This document shows positions 17,435-25,337 of a DNA stretch of 50,231 nt, piece by piece. Source of the DNA: Nitrospirota bacterium (GTDB taxonomy: Bacteria; Nitrospirota; Thermodesulfovibrionia; Thermodesulfovibrionales; JdFR-88); NCBI GenBank assembly GCA_014874185.1, contig JACWAF010000021.1, positions 1 through 50,231 of the forward strand, written 5' to 3'. Numbering within the stretch: the first letter of the stretch is position 1; each line of letters starts with the position of its first letter. Below the pieces are notes generated by a model that worked only from the letters and a program-made list of their open reading frames with translations, was not told the DNA's origin and searched no databases. Position numbers and translations under genes: made by a program.

Positions 17435-18388
17435 ATGGCGCTCAGTGATGCTTTCGGCAGGAGAATTGATTATCTTAGAGTTGCGGTTACTGACCGCTGC
17501 AACCTCAGATGCATCTACTGCATGCCCAAGGGGGTTCCCTCGTGTGCCGCCCCCGGCACCCCGATCGAAAAAGAGACTCTTGAATGCCTCCTCAGGGTTG
17601 CCGTTAAGCAAGGACTCAGGAAAGTAAGGTTTACGGGAGGCGAGCCTCTCCTCAGAGGAGACATCCCCGAACTGGTCCATTCCGCCAAATCCCTCGGAGT
17701 GGCGGACGTGAGCCTCACTACGAACGGCCTGTTTCTAAAGGACAGGTCGCGTGAACTCAAGGAGGCCGGGCTTGACAGGGTTAATATCAGTCTTGACTCA
17801 CTCCGCCCAGAAAGGTATGCCCGGCTCACCGGCGGCGGATCGGTCGAGCATGTATTTGGTGCGATAACAAGTGCTGAAGCAGAGGGGTTGTCTCCAGTAA
17901 AGATAAACGTGGTGCCCATTCGAGGGATAAATGATGACGAGATAGTAGAATTCGCCGCTCTCACTCACATGAAACCTTTCCATGTTAGATTTATAGAACT
18001 TATGCCAGTCGGCGAAGAAGGATGGGGTACCGAGCGGCGCATCAGCTCTTCCCAGGTGATGAAAATCATCTCAGCCAGTTTAGGGAGGCTGGAGCCCGTG
18101 GGAGCGGAAGGCACGTCGAGGAACTTCAGACTTGATGGTTCGAAGGGGTTTCTTGGGTTCATAAGCCCGATGAGCAACCATTTTTGCGGCACTTGCAACA
18201 GGCTTAGGCTGACTACGAGACGGACCCTCAGGCCGTGTCTGTTTTCAAATGAAGAATTCAGCATAGCTGGGGTGGACTCGGACGATGATATGGAGGCGGT
18301 TTTGAGGCGGGTTGCCCAATCGAAGCCGATCGGGAAGGGATGCAGGCCTTCGATCCCCCTTGAGGCCATGTCTCAGGTGGGCGGCTGA
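17435..18388 (+). CDS. moaA: GTP 3',8-cyclase MoaA (radical SAM)
   Basis: A 317-residue enzyme from ATG 17435, one base after the MoeA-like gene. The radical-SAM motif CNLRCIYCMPKG, the GGEPLLR motif, and the C-terminal cluster CGTCNRLRLT with a later cysteine in LRPCLFS are all present. It converts GTP to 3',8-cyclo-GTP, the first step of molybdopterin synthesis. The usual C-terminal GG appears as VGG. Its partner MoaC is not in the window. Its place at the end of the ttr-like operon suggests that extra cofactor synthesis is induced with the enzyme. Confidence 0.95.
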   Translation: MALSDAFGRRIDYLRVAVTDRCNLRCIYCMPKGVPSCAAPGTPIEKETLECLLRVAVKQGLRKVRFTGGEPLLRGDIPELVHSAKSLGVADVSLTTNGLFLKDRSRELKEAGLDRVNISLDSLRPERYARLTGGGSVEHVFGAITSAEAEGLSPVKINVVPIRGINDDEIVEFAALTHMKPFHVRFIELMPVGEEGWGTERRISSSQVMKIISASLGRLEPVGAEGTSRNFRLDGSKGFLGFISPMSNHFCGTCNRLRLTTRRTLRPCLFSNEEFSIAGVDSDDDMEAVLRRVAQSKPIGKGCRPSIPLEAMSQVGG

Positions 18389-18678
18389 AGCCGCTTTGCC
18401 TTGGCTTCGCTAATCAGGCCAAAAAGGTATTCCTGAAGTCCGTGGCCGCCTTTTCGGAATGAGCATGCCTCCGGCTTGCCCCCTACCGAGGCCGCTCGCC
18501 GTAACGGATGATGTCTGCCATGGCGAGGATTTTTTCTGCCCCCACTCTTTACCTTGCCCCCGTCCGCAATAAACACCACGACATCCGGCTTCGCCAGGGA
18601 GAGGGAACTGTTTCCCTCGATGGCTATCCCTTCGAAATTCGAGAGCCTGGAGACCGCTTCTGTAAGGAGCCTTTTCAA
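18373..18678 (-). pseudogene. Truncated, frameshifted MobB-like NTPase remnant
   Basis: The minus-strand frame from 18678 reads LLTEAVSRLSNFEGIAIEGN, then SSLSLAKPDVVVFIADGGKV. This pattern (VEGNS..-.KPD.V.FI) is typical of the C-terminal half of MobB-related P-loop proteins. A frame change near 18540 is needed to continue as AEKILAMADIIRYGE. The P-loop half is absent, and homology ends close to the flanking repeat (18703). It overlaps the end of moaA tail to tail. Family assignment rests on short motifs, so it is tentative. Confidence 0.5.
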
Positions 18679-18702
18679 GATGATGGAAAAACGGAATAAT
18701 TC

Positions 18703-18773
18703 ATTGTAAATAAAGAGAGAATTGCAGTTTTTGGAACTGGTGTATAAAAATCGAATCCCTTTTTATGTGTTCG
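18703..18773 (+). repeat. Right copy of diverged 70-bp direct repeat flanking the island
   Basis: Begins ATTGTAAATAAA and ends CTTTTTATGTGTTCG like the copy at 4105-4175, in the same orientation. Nothing else is recognised between here and 18964. Confidence 0.6.
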
Positions 18774-18964
18774 GGTATTCTCGAACGATGCTCCTGAAAT
18801 TAGTATTCTAGCCTAATCGGCTATTTCAGAAGAATTGACACAGTTCAGCTAACAGACCCGCAGACATCAATCCTAGTGGACAGAGGTGTCCGTGCGTCCT
18901 TGCGGATTCATGCAGGAGGGCCTCAAAATCAGATATGCTACAAACTTCAGCCATCGTCTTCACT

Positions 18965-19564
18965 TCATGATCTCCCGATAAAATCTATTATATTCCTCGT
19001 AGCCTTAGCCAGCGACTTGTAAAACAAAGTCTCTGAGGCATTTTCCATATCTTTTGTAAAGCTCGGCACCCATTTAAAGAGGTGCTCGCTAAAGAATCTC
19101 TCGATAATCTTAACGTCATAATCCTTTTTCTCCGCTTCCGAATATGTCCTTTGAAGCAATACGGCAAGAAAGTTCAGTTCTGCTCCTATGTGATCCGGCA
19201 GCACGTCGGCAGTATTGATCGTCAGACCAGTTTCTCCATATATTTGCCGGACCTGATCGACCGCCTCCTGCATCAAGAGTCTCTTGGAAGAGGTGTATAC
19301 TGATTCCCAGGGCGGACATGGCAATTTATACGGACCTATGAAAAGTCGGGTGTATTCCCATAAAAGCTCTTCAAGTTCCTTTACCGAAGCTACATCTATC
19401 TCGCCTATCGCCTTTTTCAAATCGGCAAGGAAGATCGACGAGTCCTCCGCAAGTGCTCCCTTCCAATTTTCAATAGCTTCTCTGGCAGGTTTGCACAGAT
19501 ACATGCTGCTCAATAAACCAATCGCATCAGAAGGCCTGGCAATTTTCACAGTCATCATAACCAT
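18965..19564 (-). CDS. TorD/DmsD-like chaperone of the second molybdoenzyme
   Basis: A 199-residue helical protein; an internal ATG at residue 4 is an equally good start because no clear ribosome site precedes either. Family motifs are YTRLFIGPYKLPCPPWESVY and LPDHIGAELNFLAVLL. It is the last gene of a minus-strand operon that encodes its presumed client (20193-22523). It is expected to bind the client's Tat signal and assist cofactor loading in the cytoplasm. Confidence 0.85.
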   Translation of the reverse strand: MVMMTVKIARPSDAIGLLSSMYLCKPAREAIENWKGALAEDSSIFLADLKKAIGEIDVASVKELEELLWEYTRLFIGPYKLPCPPWESVYTSSKRLLMQEAVDQVRQIYGETGLTINTADVLPDHIGAELNFLAVLLQRTYSEAEKKDYDVKIIERFFSEHLFKWVPSFTKDMENASETLFYKSLAKATRNIIDFIGRS

Positions 19565-19602
19565 GCTTGGGATGGGCAGGAGGCCCGCCCACCCCGTATC
19601 CT

Positions 19603-20178
19603 TTATTTGTTCTCGGAAAATCTCACCGACGGTATTGTTAATTTCGGGTCGGCGAAATCCGGCAGCCTGTCTTTAATGGGCCTCCTGAAAATCTCATCGG
19701 GCGTTTTTTGAGCTTCAATATCCGACAGCTTGCCGCTCCATAGGGCATATCCCATGCATGTCCTTACACATGCGGGTGGCAGCCCTGCTTTGAGTCTGTG
19801 GATACAGAGGGTGCATTTGTCCATCTTCTGTTTCTTCTCGTCAAAAGTGGGAGCGCCGTACGGGCAGGCTGCGGCGCAGCGTTTACAGCCTATGCATTTC
19901 TCCTGGTCGATCAGCACGACACCGAACTCAGGCTCTTTTGATATCGCTTCGACAGGGCATGCCTTCAGGCATGCCGGTTCTTCGCAGTGATTACAGGCTG
20001 CTGAAATATATCGCACCTTGACATTCGGATATTTCCCTTCTTCCTTGATTATTACCCTCCTGCGCCTTACTCCCACAGGGATGTCGAACTCCTGCTTGCA
20101 TCCAGCTTCGCATGCCCTGCACCCGATGCAATTATTCTCGTTGTAATACCATCCTATCTGATTTGGATTCTTAGCCAT
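19603..20178 (-). CDS. Four-cluster [4Fe-4S] ferredoxin subunit (DmsB/NrfC-like)
   Basis: A 191-residue protein with four ferredoxin-type cysteine groups: CIGCRACEAGC, CNHCEEPACLKAC, CIGCKRCAAAC, and CTLCIHR with AGLPPACVRTC. It has no signal peptide, so it is probably carried through Tat by the catalytic subunit, as in related DmsA/PsrA systems. It lies 14 bp downstream of that subunit. There is no NrfD-type membrane gene here; a small cytochrome c lies at the front of the operon instead, suggesting a soluble periplasmic complex. Confidence 0.9.
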   Translation of the reverse strand: MAKNPNQIGWYYNENNCIGCRACEAGCKQEFDIPVGVRRRRVIIKEEGKYPNVKVRYISAACNHCEEPACLKACPVEAISKEPEFGVVLIDQEKCIGCKRCAAACPYGAPTFDEKKQKMDKCTLCIHRLKAGLPPACVRTCMGYALWSGKLSDIEAQKTPDEIFRRPIKDRLPDFADPKLTIPSVRFSENK

Positions 20179-20192
20179 GTATGTTCACCTCC

Positions 20193-22523
20193 CTATGCCT
20201 TTGTCACTTTGACGCCGATTTCCTTGTGAACAGCCATTCCCGAAGCCTTCTCGGATACCCCGGCCAGGAATTGTCCATCGGCCGTGCCTGCGGGAGACCA
20301 CCTGTTGATCTTGTTCAAAGCGCCCCTTGCTATCTTGCCCATTGCCCAGTGCCCATAACCATGCTGGAGAGCGACCACTTCCGGATGGATGCGCTCCGTT
20401 ACCTGGACCGTTCCCTTTGCCTTTGCATAAGGTGATTCGATCCAGACGGCATCGCCGTCTTTCAGCCCAAGCCTGGCCGCCGTGGCTGAATTCATCAGCA
20501 GGGGGTTGTCCGGCTTCATCTCCATCAGCCAGTCGTTGTTGAAGGTCCTCGAGTGGGTGTGTTCCGCCTGTTTGTAGTTAACGAGGTAAAGCGGGAATTC
20601 AGATGTGGGCCTATATACAGGCTCTACATAGTCGGGTAAAGGATTCAGGCCCTTTTTCTCCATCTGCTCCGAGTAAAACTCTAATTTTTTGGAAGGAGTT
20701 GCAAAGCCGTTCTTCTTGTATTTTTCATAATTCGTTTCCCCTCCGATAAATACGCCGCCGGGAAGCGCAAGCATCTCTTCCAATGTCTTTCCAATGGGTC
20801 CATTCTTGAGCTGGTCGGACATGTATTCCGGATAGGTGTCGGGCAGTGTCTTTCCGTCCTTGTCCTTGAGGCCCATTTTTTTTGCCAGGGCAAGGATAAA
20901 CTCCTGCTCGGTCATGCCGTTTATTACCGATTTCACCGCAGGCTGCCGTATTGCCGTTGCGGGAAAGGTGACCCAGTTCACGTTTATTTCCCACCGTTCA
21001 AGATAGTGGCTCCCGGGTATCACGACATCGGCAAGTTCCGCCGTTTCGCTCATCATGGTATCGAGGACTGCGATATATTCGAGCTTCTTGAGCGCCTCGA
21101 TATTCTTTTTTGTATTTGGGACAGACATTACAAAGTTTTGGAACATGAACACCCCGCCCCTGAGCTGGTATGGCTTGCCCGATGTCATGGCGTCCCTCGT
21201 CTCGGTATATATGCCGGAGGCATGGGCAAAGGGATACTTTGTCCCCAGACCGTCGATCCTCGGAGCCTTTGGCTTGTCGACATTGAAGGCACTGCGCTTG
21301 CCGCCCATAGCCTGCCTGCTCATCATGGTGCCCGGCTTGTCGTACTGGCCTAGCAGGGCGGGAAGCATCGCTATCGCCCTTCCTCCGTCAGTGGCGTTAG
21401 TATGGTGTCCCGGCCCGCTCCACGTATCAATCACAACAGGTTTGGTCGAGGCAAGCTCCTTCGCTATTCTCCTTGTGGTTTTCGCCGGCACCGAGGTGAT
21501 CTTCTCAGCCCACCCAGGCGTCTTGTCTTTTACAAGCTCAGCGTATTTGTCAAACCCCACGGTGTAATTCTTTATGAATTCCTCATCATGCCACTTGTTC
21601 TTCACGATCTCATGGCCCAGTGCAAGCGCAAAGGCGCCGTCCGTACCCGGCCTGATCGGTATCCATTCATCCGCCTTTGCGGCGGTCTGATTATAGAAGG
21701 GGTCGACATAGACCATCTTTGCGCCCTTTGCCCTGCCCAAATTCCAGATACCAGGAAGGTGCGCCCATTTTGTTGCCGCGAGAAGGTTCCACCCAAATAC
21801 AAGGGCGTATTTCGTATTCCCGAAGTCCGGCAGCGGCCTGTCATCTCCCATAACCAGCTTGAACGACGCCTTCCTCGCCACATCGCATGTATTCGAATGC
21901 ATCGAGAAATTCGGCGAGCCGTAAAGGAGGTTGAAATCCGACTGCATATCGGTAAATGAAGAGTCTTCTGTGCACCAGAAAAGGGCCTCGGGACCGTGTT
22001 TCTCCCGCATGCGCAACAGGTTGTTTGCCACATCGTCAAGGGCCTCGTCCCAAGAAATGGCCTTCCATTTTCCTGAGCCCCTTTCGCCTACTCGTTTCAT
22101 CGGCTTTTTCAGCCTGTCGGGGTCGTAGAGAGCCCTTGTCCCAGAGTTGCCTTTTGCGCACATCCTACCGCCCAGTGGCTTGTATTTCTTATAATCCGTC
22201 GAGATATTCATAACGCCGATCGGGTTGTATTCACTGGGCTCGATCTTTACGACCCTGCCGTCGACAACGTGGACCTTTATGCCTGTCGTCCCCCCGCACA
22301 TCTGGCAGGTCGTATAAACCCATTTGCCCTTTCCGGCCATCTTTTCCTCTGCGCTGGCCTCTCTGAAAAGGCCGAGCTTGTCGTCCCAGAGGAGGCCGCT
22401 CGCAACAGCCGCCCCGGCAAGGGCTGAAGTCCATTTCAGGAATGAACGTCTCGTGAACTGCTTTCCGGTAACGTCTTCAAACAGATTCTTTACTTCTTCG
22501 GTTATTTTTCCTTTTTCGCTCAT
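20193..22523 (-). CDS. Periplasmic molybdopterin oxidoreductase, PsrA/PhsA-type size
   Basis: A 776-residue Tat substrate (TRRSFLKW, residues 24-31). Bis-MGD signatures include GGRMCAKGNSG, the DVVIPGSHYLERWE region and a C-terminal molydopterin dinucleotide-binding domain. C213 (SNTCDVAR) is the likely Mo ligand. The N-terminal cluster motif is unusual: C73 and C76 (CQMC) and C122 are present, but the expected third cysteine, residue 80, is threonine (CQMCGGTTGIKV). The length fits polysulfide or thiosulfate reductases. The substrate is not predictable; arsenate-reductase-like or other sulfur-compound activity is also possible. Partners are the ferredoxin downstream and the cytochrome c upstream. 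Confidence 0.82.
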   Translation of the reverse strand: MSEKGKITEEVKNLFEDVTGKQFTRRSFLKWTSALAGAAVASGLLWDDKLGLFREASAEEKMAGKGKWVYTTCQMCGGTTGIKVHVVDGRVVKIEPSEYNPIGVMNISTDYKKYKPLGGRMCAKGNSGTRALYDPDRLKKPMKRVGERGSGKWKAISWDEALDDVANNLLRMREKHGPEALFWCTEDSSFTDMQSDFNLLYGSPNFSMHSNTCDVARKASFKLVMGDDRPLPDFGNTKYALVFGWNLLAATKWAHLPGIWNLGRAKGAKMVYVDPFYNQTAAKADEWIPIRPGTDGAFALALGHEIVKNKWHDEEFIKNYTVGFDKYAELVKDKTPGWAEKITSVPAKTTRRIAKELASTKPVVIDTWSGPGHHTNATDGGRAIAMLPALLGQYDKPGTMMSRQAMGGKRSAFNVDKPKAPRIDGLGTKYPFAHASGIYTETRDAMTSGKPYQLRGGVFMFQNFVMSVPNTKKNIEALKKLEYIAVLDTMMSETAELADVVIPGSHYLERWEINVNWVTFPATAIRQPAVKSVINGMTEQEFILALAKKMGLKDKDGKTLPDTYPEYMSDQLKNGPIGKTLEEMLALPGGVFIGGETNYEKYKKNGFATPSKKLEFYSEQMEKKGLNPLPDYVEPVYRPTSEFPLYLVNYKQAEHTHSRTFNNDWLMEMKPDNPLLMNSATAARLGLKDGDAVWIESPYAKAKGTVQVTERIHPEVVALQHGYGHWAMGKIARGALNKINRWSPAGTADGQFLAGVSEKASGMAVHKEIGVKVTKA

Positions 22524-22535
22524 TCTCTTCCTCCT

Positions 22536-22889
22536 TTACTGCGCATACAAGACATTTGCACCCTTCACGCCGCCGCTGTGGCAGCCTGCGCAAATCTGCG
22601 GGTCAACCTGTTTTCTCAATGCAGCCGCGGATCCCTCCCTCAGGTCAACGGCCTGATGGCAGTCTGCACACTTCTTCGGCGTCGATAGTTTCGATTCGAG
22701 ATGCACCATGTGGAACATCTTGAATTTCTTATTGAGCGAAACCTCTTTCCTGATCCTGGCATGGCATGCAAGGCATTCCTTGTTGCTCAGCTTTCCTGCA
22801 TTCTTATGCAGATCAACAAGATTCTTCTCCGCCGCCATTAGTGTTGAGGCGAAAAAAAGACATAAGCAGCAGATAAAAATACTTTTCAT
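22536..22889 (-). CDS. Small three-haem periplasmic cytochrome c
   Basis: A 117-residue protein from ATG 22889; the upstream in-frame start at 23036 would run through tatA and is rejected. A signal peptide (MKSIFICCLCLFFASTLMAA) precedes three CXXCH sites: CLACH, CADCH and CAGCH, with extra histidines for axial ligation. The start overlaps the tatA stop (ATGA), and the next gene is the molybdoenzyme. It probably links that enzyme to a periplasmic electron pool in place of an NrfD-type anchor. Confidence 0.85.
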   Translation of the reverse strand: MKSIFICCLCLFFASTLMAAEKNLVDLHKNAGKLSNKECLACHARIRKEVSLNKKFKMFHMVHLESKLSTPKKCADCHQAVDLREGSAAALRKQVDPQICAGCHSGGVKGANVLYAQ

Positions 22890-23011
22890 ATTCCTCCTCC
22901 TTTGAAGCCCGAGATGGCTTCTCCAAGACTTTTCCCGAGTTGGGGAAGCCTTGAGGCGCCAAACAGCACGATTGCTATCACAAGGATAATCGCAAGTTCG
23001 CCTATTCCCAT
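22886..23011 (-). CDS. tatA: Very short TatA/E-type translocase subunit
   Basis: A 41-residue protein: a transmembrane helix (GIGELAIILVIAIVLFGASR), then LPQLGKSLGEAISGFKGGG. The FG hinge after the helix, and the E within the helix start, are the TatA hallmarks. Typical TatA proteins have 60-90 residues; the acidic/basic C-terminal tail is absent here. AAAGGA precedes the ATG by about 10 bases. It is the first gene of an operon whose main product is a Tat substrate, so it may boost or specialise export of that enzyme. Confidence 0.85.
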   Translation of the reverse strand: MGIGELAIILVIAIVLFGASRLPQLGKSLGEAISGFKGGGI

Positions 23012-23054
23012 TCCGAAAATTCCTTTCCCTTTCCAAGCACTCGTATTTATTGAA

Positions 23055-23082
23055 ATTCTATCAACTTGGGTGCAGCAATCAA
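23055..23082 (-). promoter_or_regulatory. Possible sigma-70 promoter of the tatA-molybdoenzyme operon
   Basis: On the minus strand TTGATT and TAGAAT are separated by 16 bp, about 44 bp upstream of the tatA start. The match is moderate; no sigma-54 site was found here. Confidence 0.4.
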
Positions 23083-23465
23083 TCCCTAATCAAGAAATGC
23101 CAAATTAATCTGCTTGCAAATTCCTTGCCCAAAACTGAAATATGTAATTTAAAAAGAAATTCAGTTTTCCGAGGTGTTACTTAAATGAAACAGGGCAGAA
23201 CTTTATCTTGAATATAAGCATTTGTGTTAATCGGCGTGCAATAATGACCCGCTATGGGATGTAATGGCATCCAAAATTGACCCACCCCAGGGTTAACCGA
23301 TATCTGGTTTATAAATCAAATGGAAGACTTGAATAAGGAGACTCGCGACGTAAATTATTCCACCCAAGCTTTTCTGAGCAGTTTTGATGAAAAAACCCGG
23401 CCACCTCTGAAGAAAAGAATGGATACAAGTCGATGAAATCGGAAGGAAGGAAAAGGCGGGAAATA
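23083..23465. other. Intergenic region with possible IS debris
   Basis: No convincing gene is seen. A 38-codon frame (ATG 23320 to stop 23436) encodes MEDLNKETRDVNYSTQAF and a basic tail, but it has no ribosome binding site. Sequence around 23270-23295 (GACCCACCCCAGG and neighbours) resembles ends seen near IS21-type elements; this is a weak impression only. Confidence 0.3.
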
Positions 23466-23918
23466 TCAGATATTCAAAACCTCCTCCACCATCACGACTA
23501 TCCCTATCACAAGCACTGCCAGGTTCAGAGCCATACTTACCGCGTGAAGCTTTCTGAACCTCTTTCTGAGGGGAGAATCAGGATCGGCCTCGAAAGAGGC
23601 AACCCCTTTCTTCACCTTCTGGATCTCGGGGTAGAGCAGGAACCTGTGAGAAAGGTTCAGGAGGAGGGCCAAAATGAGAAAAGAAAGCGGGGCCGCCCCG
23701 CCGGGGCGGCCCATAAGGGAGAAAAGGAGGAGAGCAAGAATAGAGACGCCGAGCTTGTATCCGAAATATCCGGGGAAGAGTTTGCCCACTATCTCCCCGG
23801 CCCTGTCCCTTCCGTAAGACCTGAAGATCGCGGGCGTCACCAGAAAGGTGAATATCGCCATGCCCCCTACCCAGAGGGCAAGCACAAATTGATATATGAC
23901 CGCAAGCGCCCCGTTCAT
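23466..23918 (-). CDS. DUF4149-type four-helix membrane protein
   Basis: A 150-residue protein with four predicted transmembrane helices, the first VIYQFVLALWVGGMAIFTFL. A G-G-M and T-P-A-I-F pattern (FLVTPAIFRSYGRDRAGEIV) is typical of DUF4149/TMEM205-like proteins, and conserved histidine in KLHAVSMALNL is also seen. No function is established. It follows the rubrerythrin gene after a hairpin repeat and may be the last gene of the stress operon or independently transcribed. Confidence 0.7.
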   Translation of the reverse strand: MNGALAVIYQFVLALWVGGMAIFTFLVTPAIFRSYGRDRAGEIVGKLFPGYFGYKLGVSILALLLFSLMGRPGGAAPLSFLILALLLNLSHRFLLYPEIQKVKKGVASFEADPDSPLRKRFRKLHAVSMALNLAVLVIGIVVMVEEVLNI

Positions 23919-23933
23919 TTTTCACCCTCCCCT

Positions 23934-24060
23934 CATCCCCTCCCTTTAAGAGAGGGGATGATAAATCCTTAATGAATTTTAGCCGGAAAATCTCCCCTCG
24001 CCCCTCTTTAAAAAGAGGGGTAAACCCCTCCCTTTGGAAAAGGGAGGTTGGGAGGGATTT
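23934..24060. repeat. CCCCTCTTT-type hairpin repeats
   Basis: A small palindrome CATCCCCTC...GAGGGGATG (23934-23960) is followed by a larger unit (23983-24060) with CCCCTCTTT/AAAGAGGGG and CCTCCCTTT/AAAGGGAGG stems. The larger unit shares CCGGAAAATCTCCCCTCG with the repeats at 33941-34060 and 36938-37056. It probably also terminates transcription. Confidence 0.75.
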
Positions 24061-24061
24061 A

Positions 24062-24565
24062 TCAACCGATCTTCCTGAATGCCTTCCTCTTGGCCTTGCA
24101 GACCGGGCACTCGTCCATCTCCTCCTCTGCCGTATAGCCGCAGACCTCGCAGACGTAATAGTCCGCCTCGCGGTTTGCGCCCAACTCTTCAAGGGCCTTC
24201 CTATACAGCCCCGCGTGGCCCTTTTCCGTGTCGTTTGCGTAATTGAAGCTGCGGAGGGCGGTCTTGTTGTCCTCCGTTTCGGCGTCGGCTATCATCGCCG
24301 GGTACATTTTCTGGAATTCGTAAATCTCGCCCTCGATGGCCTCCAGAAGGTTCTCCCTTGTGCTCTTTACCGCTTTCAGGGCCTTAAGGTGATTGTGGGC
24401 GTGGATGGCCTCGGCCTCCGCCGCCGCGCGGAATAGCTTTGCCACCTGCTTGTAGCCCTCCGCATCCGCTTTCAGGGCAAAAACCGTGTATTTCCTGTAC
24501 GCCTGGGACTCCCCCGCGAACGCCTCGCGAAGGTCTTTCTCTGCCTTAGTCATCTCCTGTAACAT
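24062..24565 (-). CDS. Rubrerythrin
   Basis: A 167-residue protein. The N-terminal ferritin-like four-helix domain carries the di-iron ligands (EAFAGESQAYRKY, EAEAIHAHNH, EGEIYEFQKMYP, ANDTEKGHAGLY). The C-terminal rubredoxin-like domain has CEVCGY and CPVCKAK. Such enzymes reduce hydrogen peroxide in anaerobes. The start ATG 24565 follows a GGGAGG site and shares a base with the SOD stop codon (TAATG), implying coupled translation. Confidence 0.95.
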   Translation of the reverse strand: MLQEMTKAEKDLREAFAGESQAYRKYTVFALKADAEGYKQVAKLFRAAAEAEAIHAHNHLKALKAVKSTRENLLEAIEGEIYEFQKMYPAMIADAETEDNKTALRSFNYANDTEKGHAGLYRKALEELGANREADYYVCEVCGYTAEEEMDECPVCKAKRKAFRKIG

Positions 24566-25143
24566 TATTTAAGCCTCCCTTCAGCTTGCCGCCAGTCTAT
24601 GTTTTTAAAGAATGACTCGATGTAATCGGCCCGTTTGAGGCCATAGTCCAGCATATAGGCGTGCTCGAAGACGTCCATCACCAGGATGGGATTGCACCCC
24701 GCCGGATGTCCGCCGTCGTGCTCGTTTATCCAGAAGTTCATAAGCCCGCCGCCCTGCGGGTCCTGATAGAGGACCACCCAGCCTATCCCCCTCATCGCCC
24801 CGGTGGCGCGGAAGTCCTTCTCCCAGGCGGGAAGGCTTCCGAACTCTTCGATAATGCGCCTGGCAAGGGGGCCGCTTGCGTCCATCTTCCCGTCCCCGCC
24901 AAGGTTCTCGAAGTAGTACTCGTGCAGCCTCATGCCGTCCCATTCCCAGCCAAGCCGCCTCTTCAATTCCGAATACTCCGGCGTGCCGGTCCTGCCCGCC
25001 TTCGCCATCTCTGCCAGACTATCGAGGAGCTTGCCGGTGTTCGCCACATAGCCCTGATAGAGGGTGAAGTGGTTTTTAAGGAGCGCCTCGCTCATGCCCT
25101 CCATCCCGATAAGCCGCGTGTAGTCCTTTGCCGTATAGGCCAT
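24565..25143 (-). CDS. sodB: Fe/Mn superoxide dismutase
   Basis: A 192-residue enzyme from ATG 25143, which follows AGGAGG by 8 bases; the longer frame to 25302 is rejected. Metal ligands are visible: His in LLKNHFTLYQGYV, His in MRLHEYYFENLGG, and Asp plus His in MDVFEHAYMLDY. It converts superoxide to peroxide and oxygen. The next gene is rubrerythrin, which can remove the peroxide produced. The metal (iron or manganese) cannot be decided from sequence by eye. Confidence 0.93.
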   Translation of the reverse strand: MAYTAKDYTRLIGMEGMSEALLKNHFTLYQGYVANTGKLLDSLAEMAKAGRTGTPEYSELKRRLGWEWDGMRLHEYYFENLGGDGKMDASGPLARRIIEEFGSLPAWEKDFRATGAMRGIGWVVLYQDPQGGGLMNFWINEHDGGHPAGCNPILVMDVFEHAYMLDYGLKRADYIESFFKNIDWRQAEGRLK

Positions 25144-25157
25144 GCCTTGAGCCTCCT

Positions 25158-25337
25158 TTAGTGAATGGTCTTTTCTTTTTCGAATATCCTGAACCCGCAA
25201 GAGCAGCAGACGGTCTCGTCCTCGTCCGTCCAGATCTCCACGTCGTACCCGCACCTGGGGCATGTGACCGAGACCGGCACGGGCGCGTTCTTCACAGTGC
25301 AATGGCTTGCCTTGTAAGTCGGGGAGCTATCGTTCAT
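25158..25337 (-). CDS. Small zinc-ribbon protein (59 residues)
   Basis: Starts at ATG 25337 after a GGAAGG site and overlaps the previous gene by 11 bp. Two CXXC knuckles, TCPRCGYDVEIWTDED and VCCSCGFRIF, form a likely zinc ribbon or rubredoxin-like metal site. It lies between the PerR-type regulator and SOD. The function is unknown; metal binding and co-expression with the peroxide/superoxide genes are all that can be said. Confidence 0.65.
   Translation of the reverse strand: MNDSSPTYKASHCTVKNAPVPVSVTCPRCGYDVEIWTDEDETVCCSCGFRIFEKEKTIH

Noticed and set aside
11751-22523. Possible selenocysteine-containing molybdoenzymes, given the tRNA-Sec
   Set aside because: Both catalytic subunits read through without an in-frame TGA and have cysteine at the expected Mo-ligand position.
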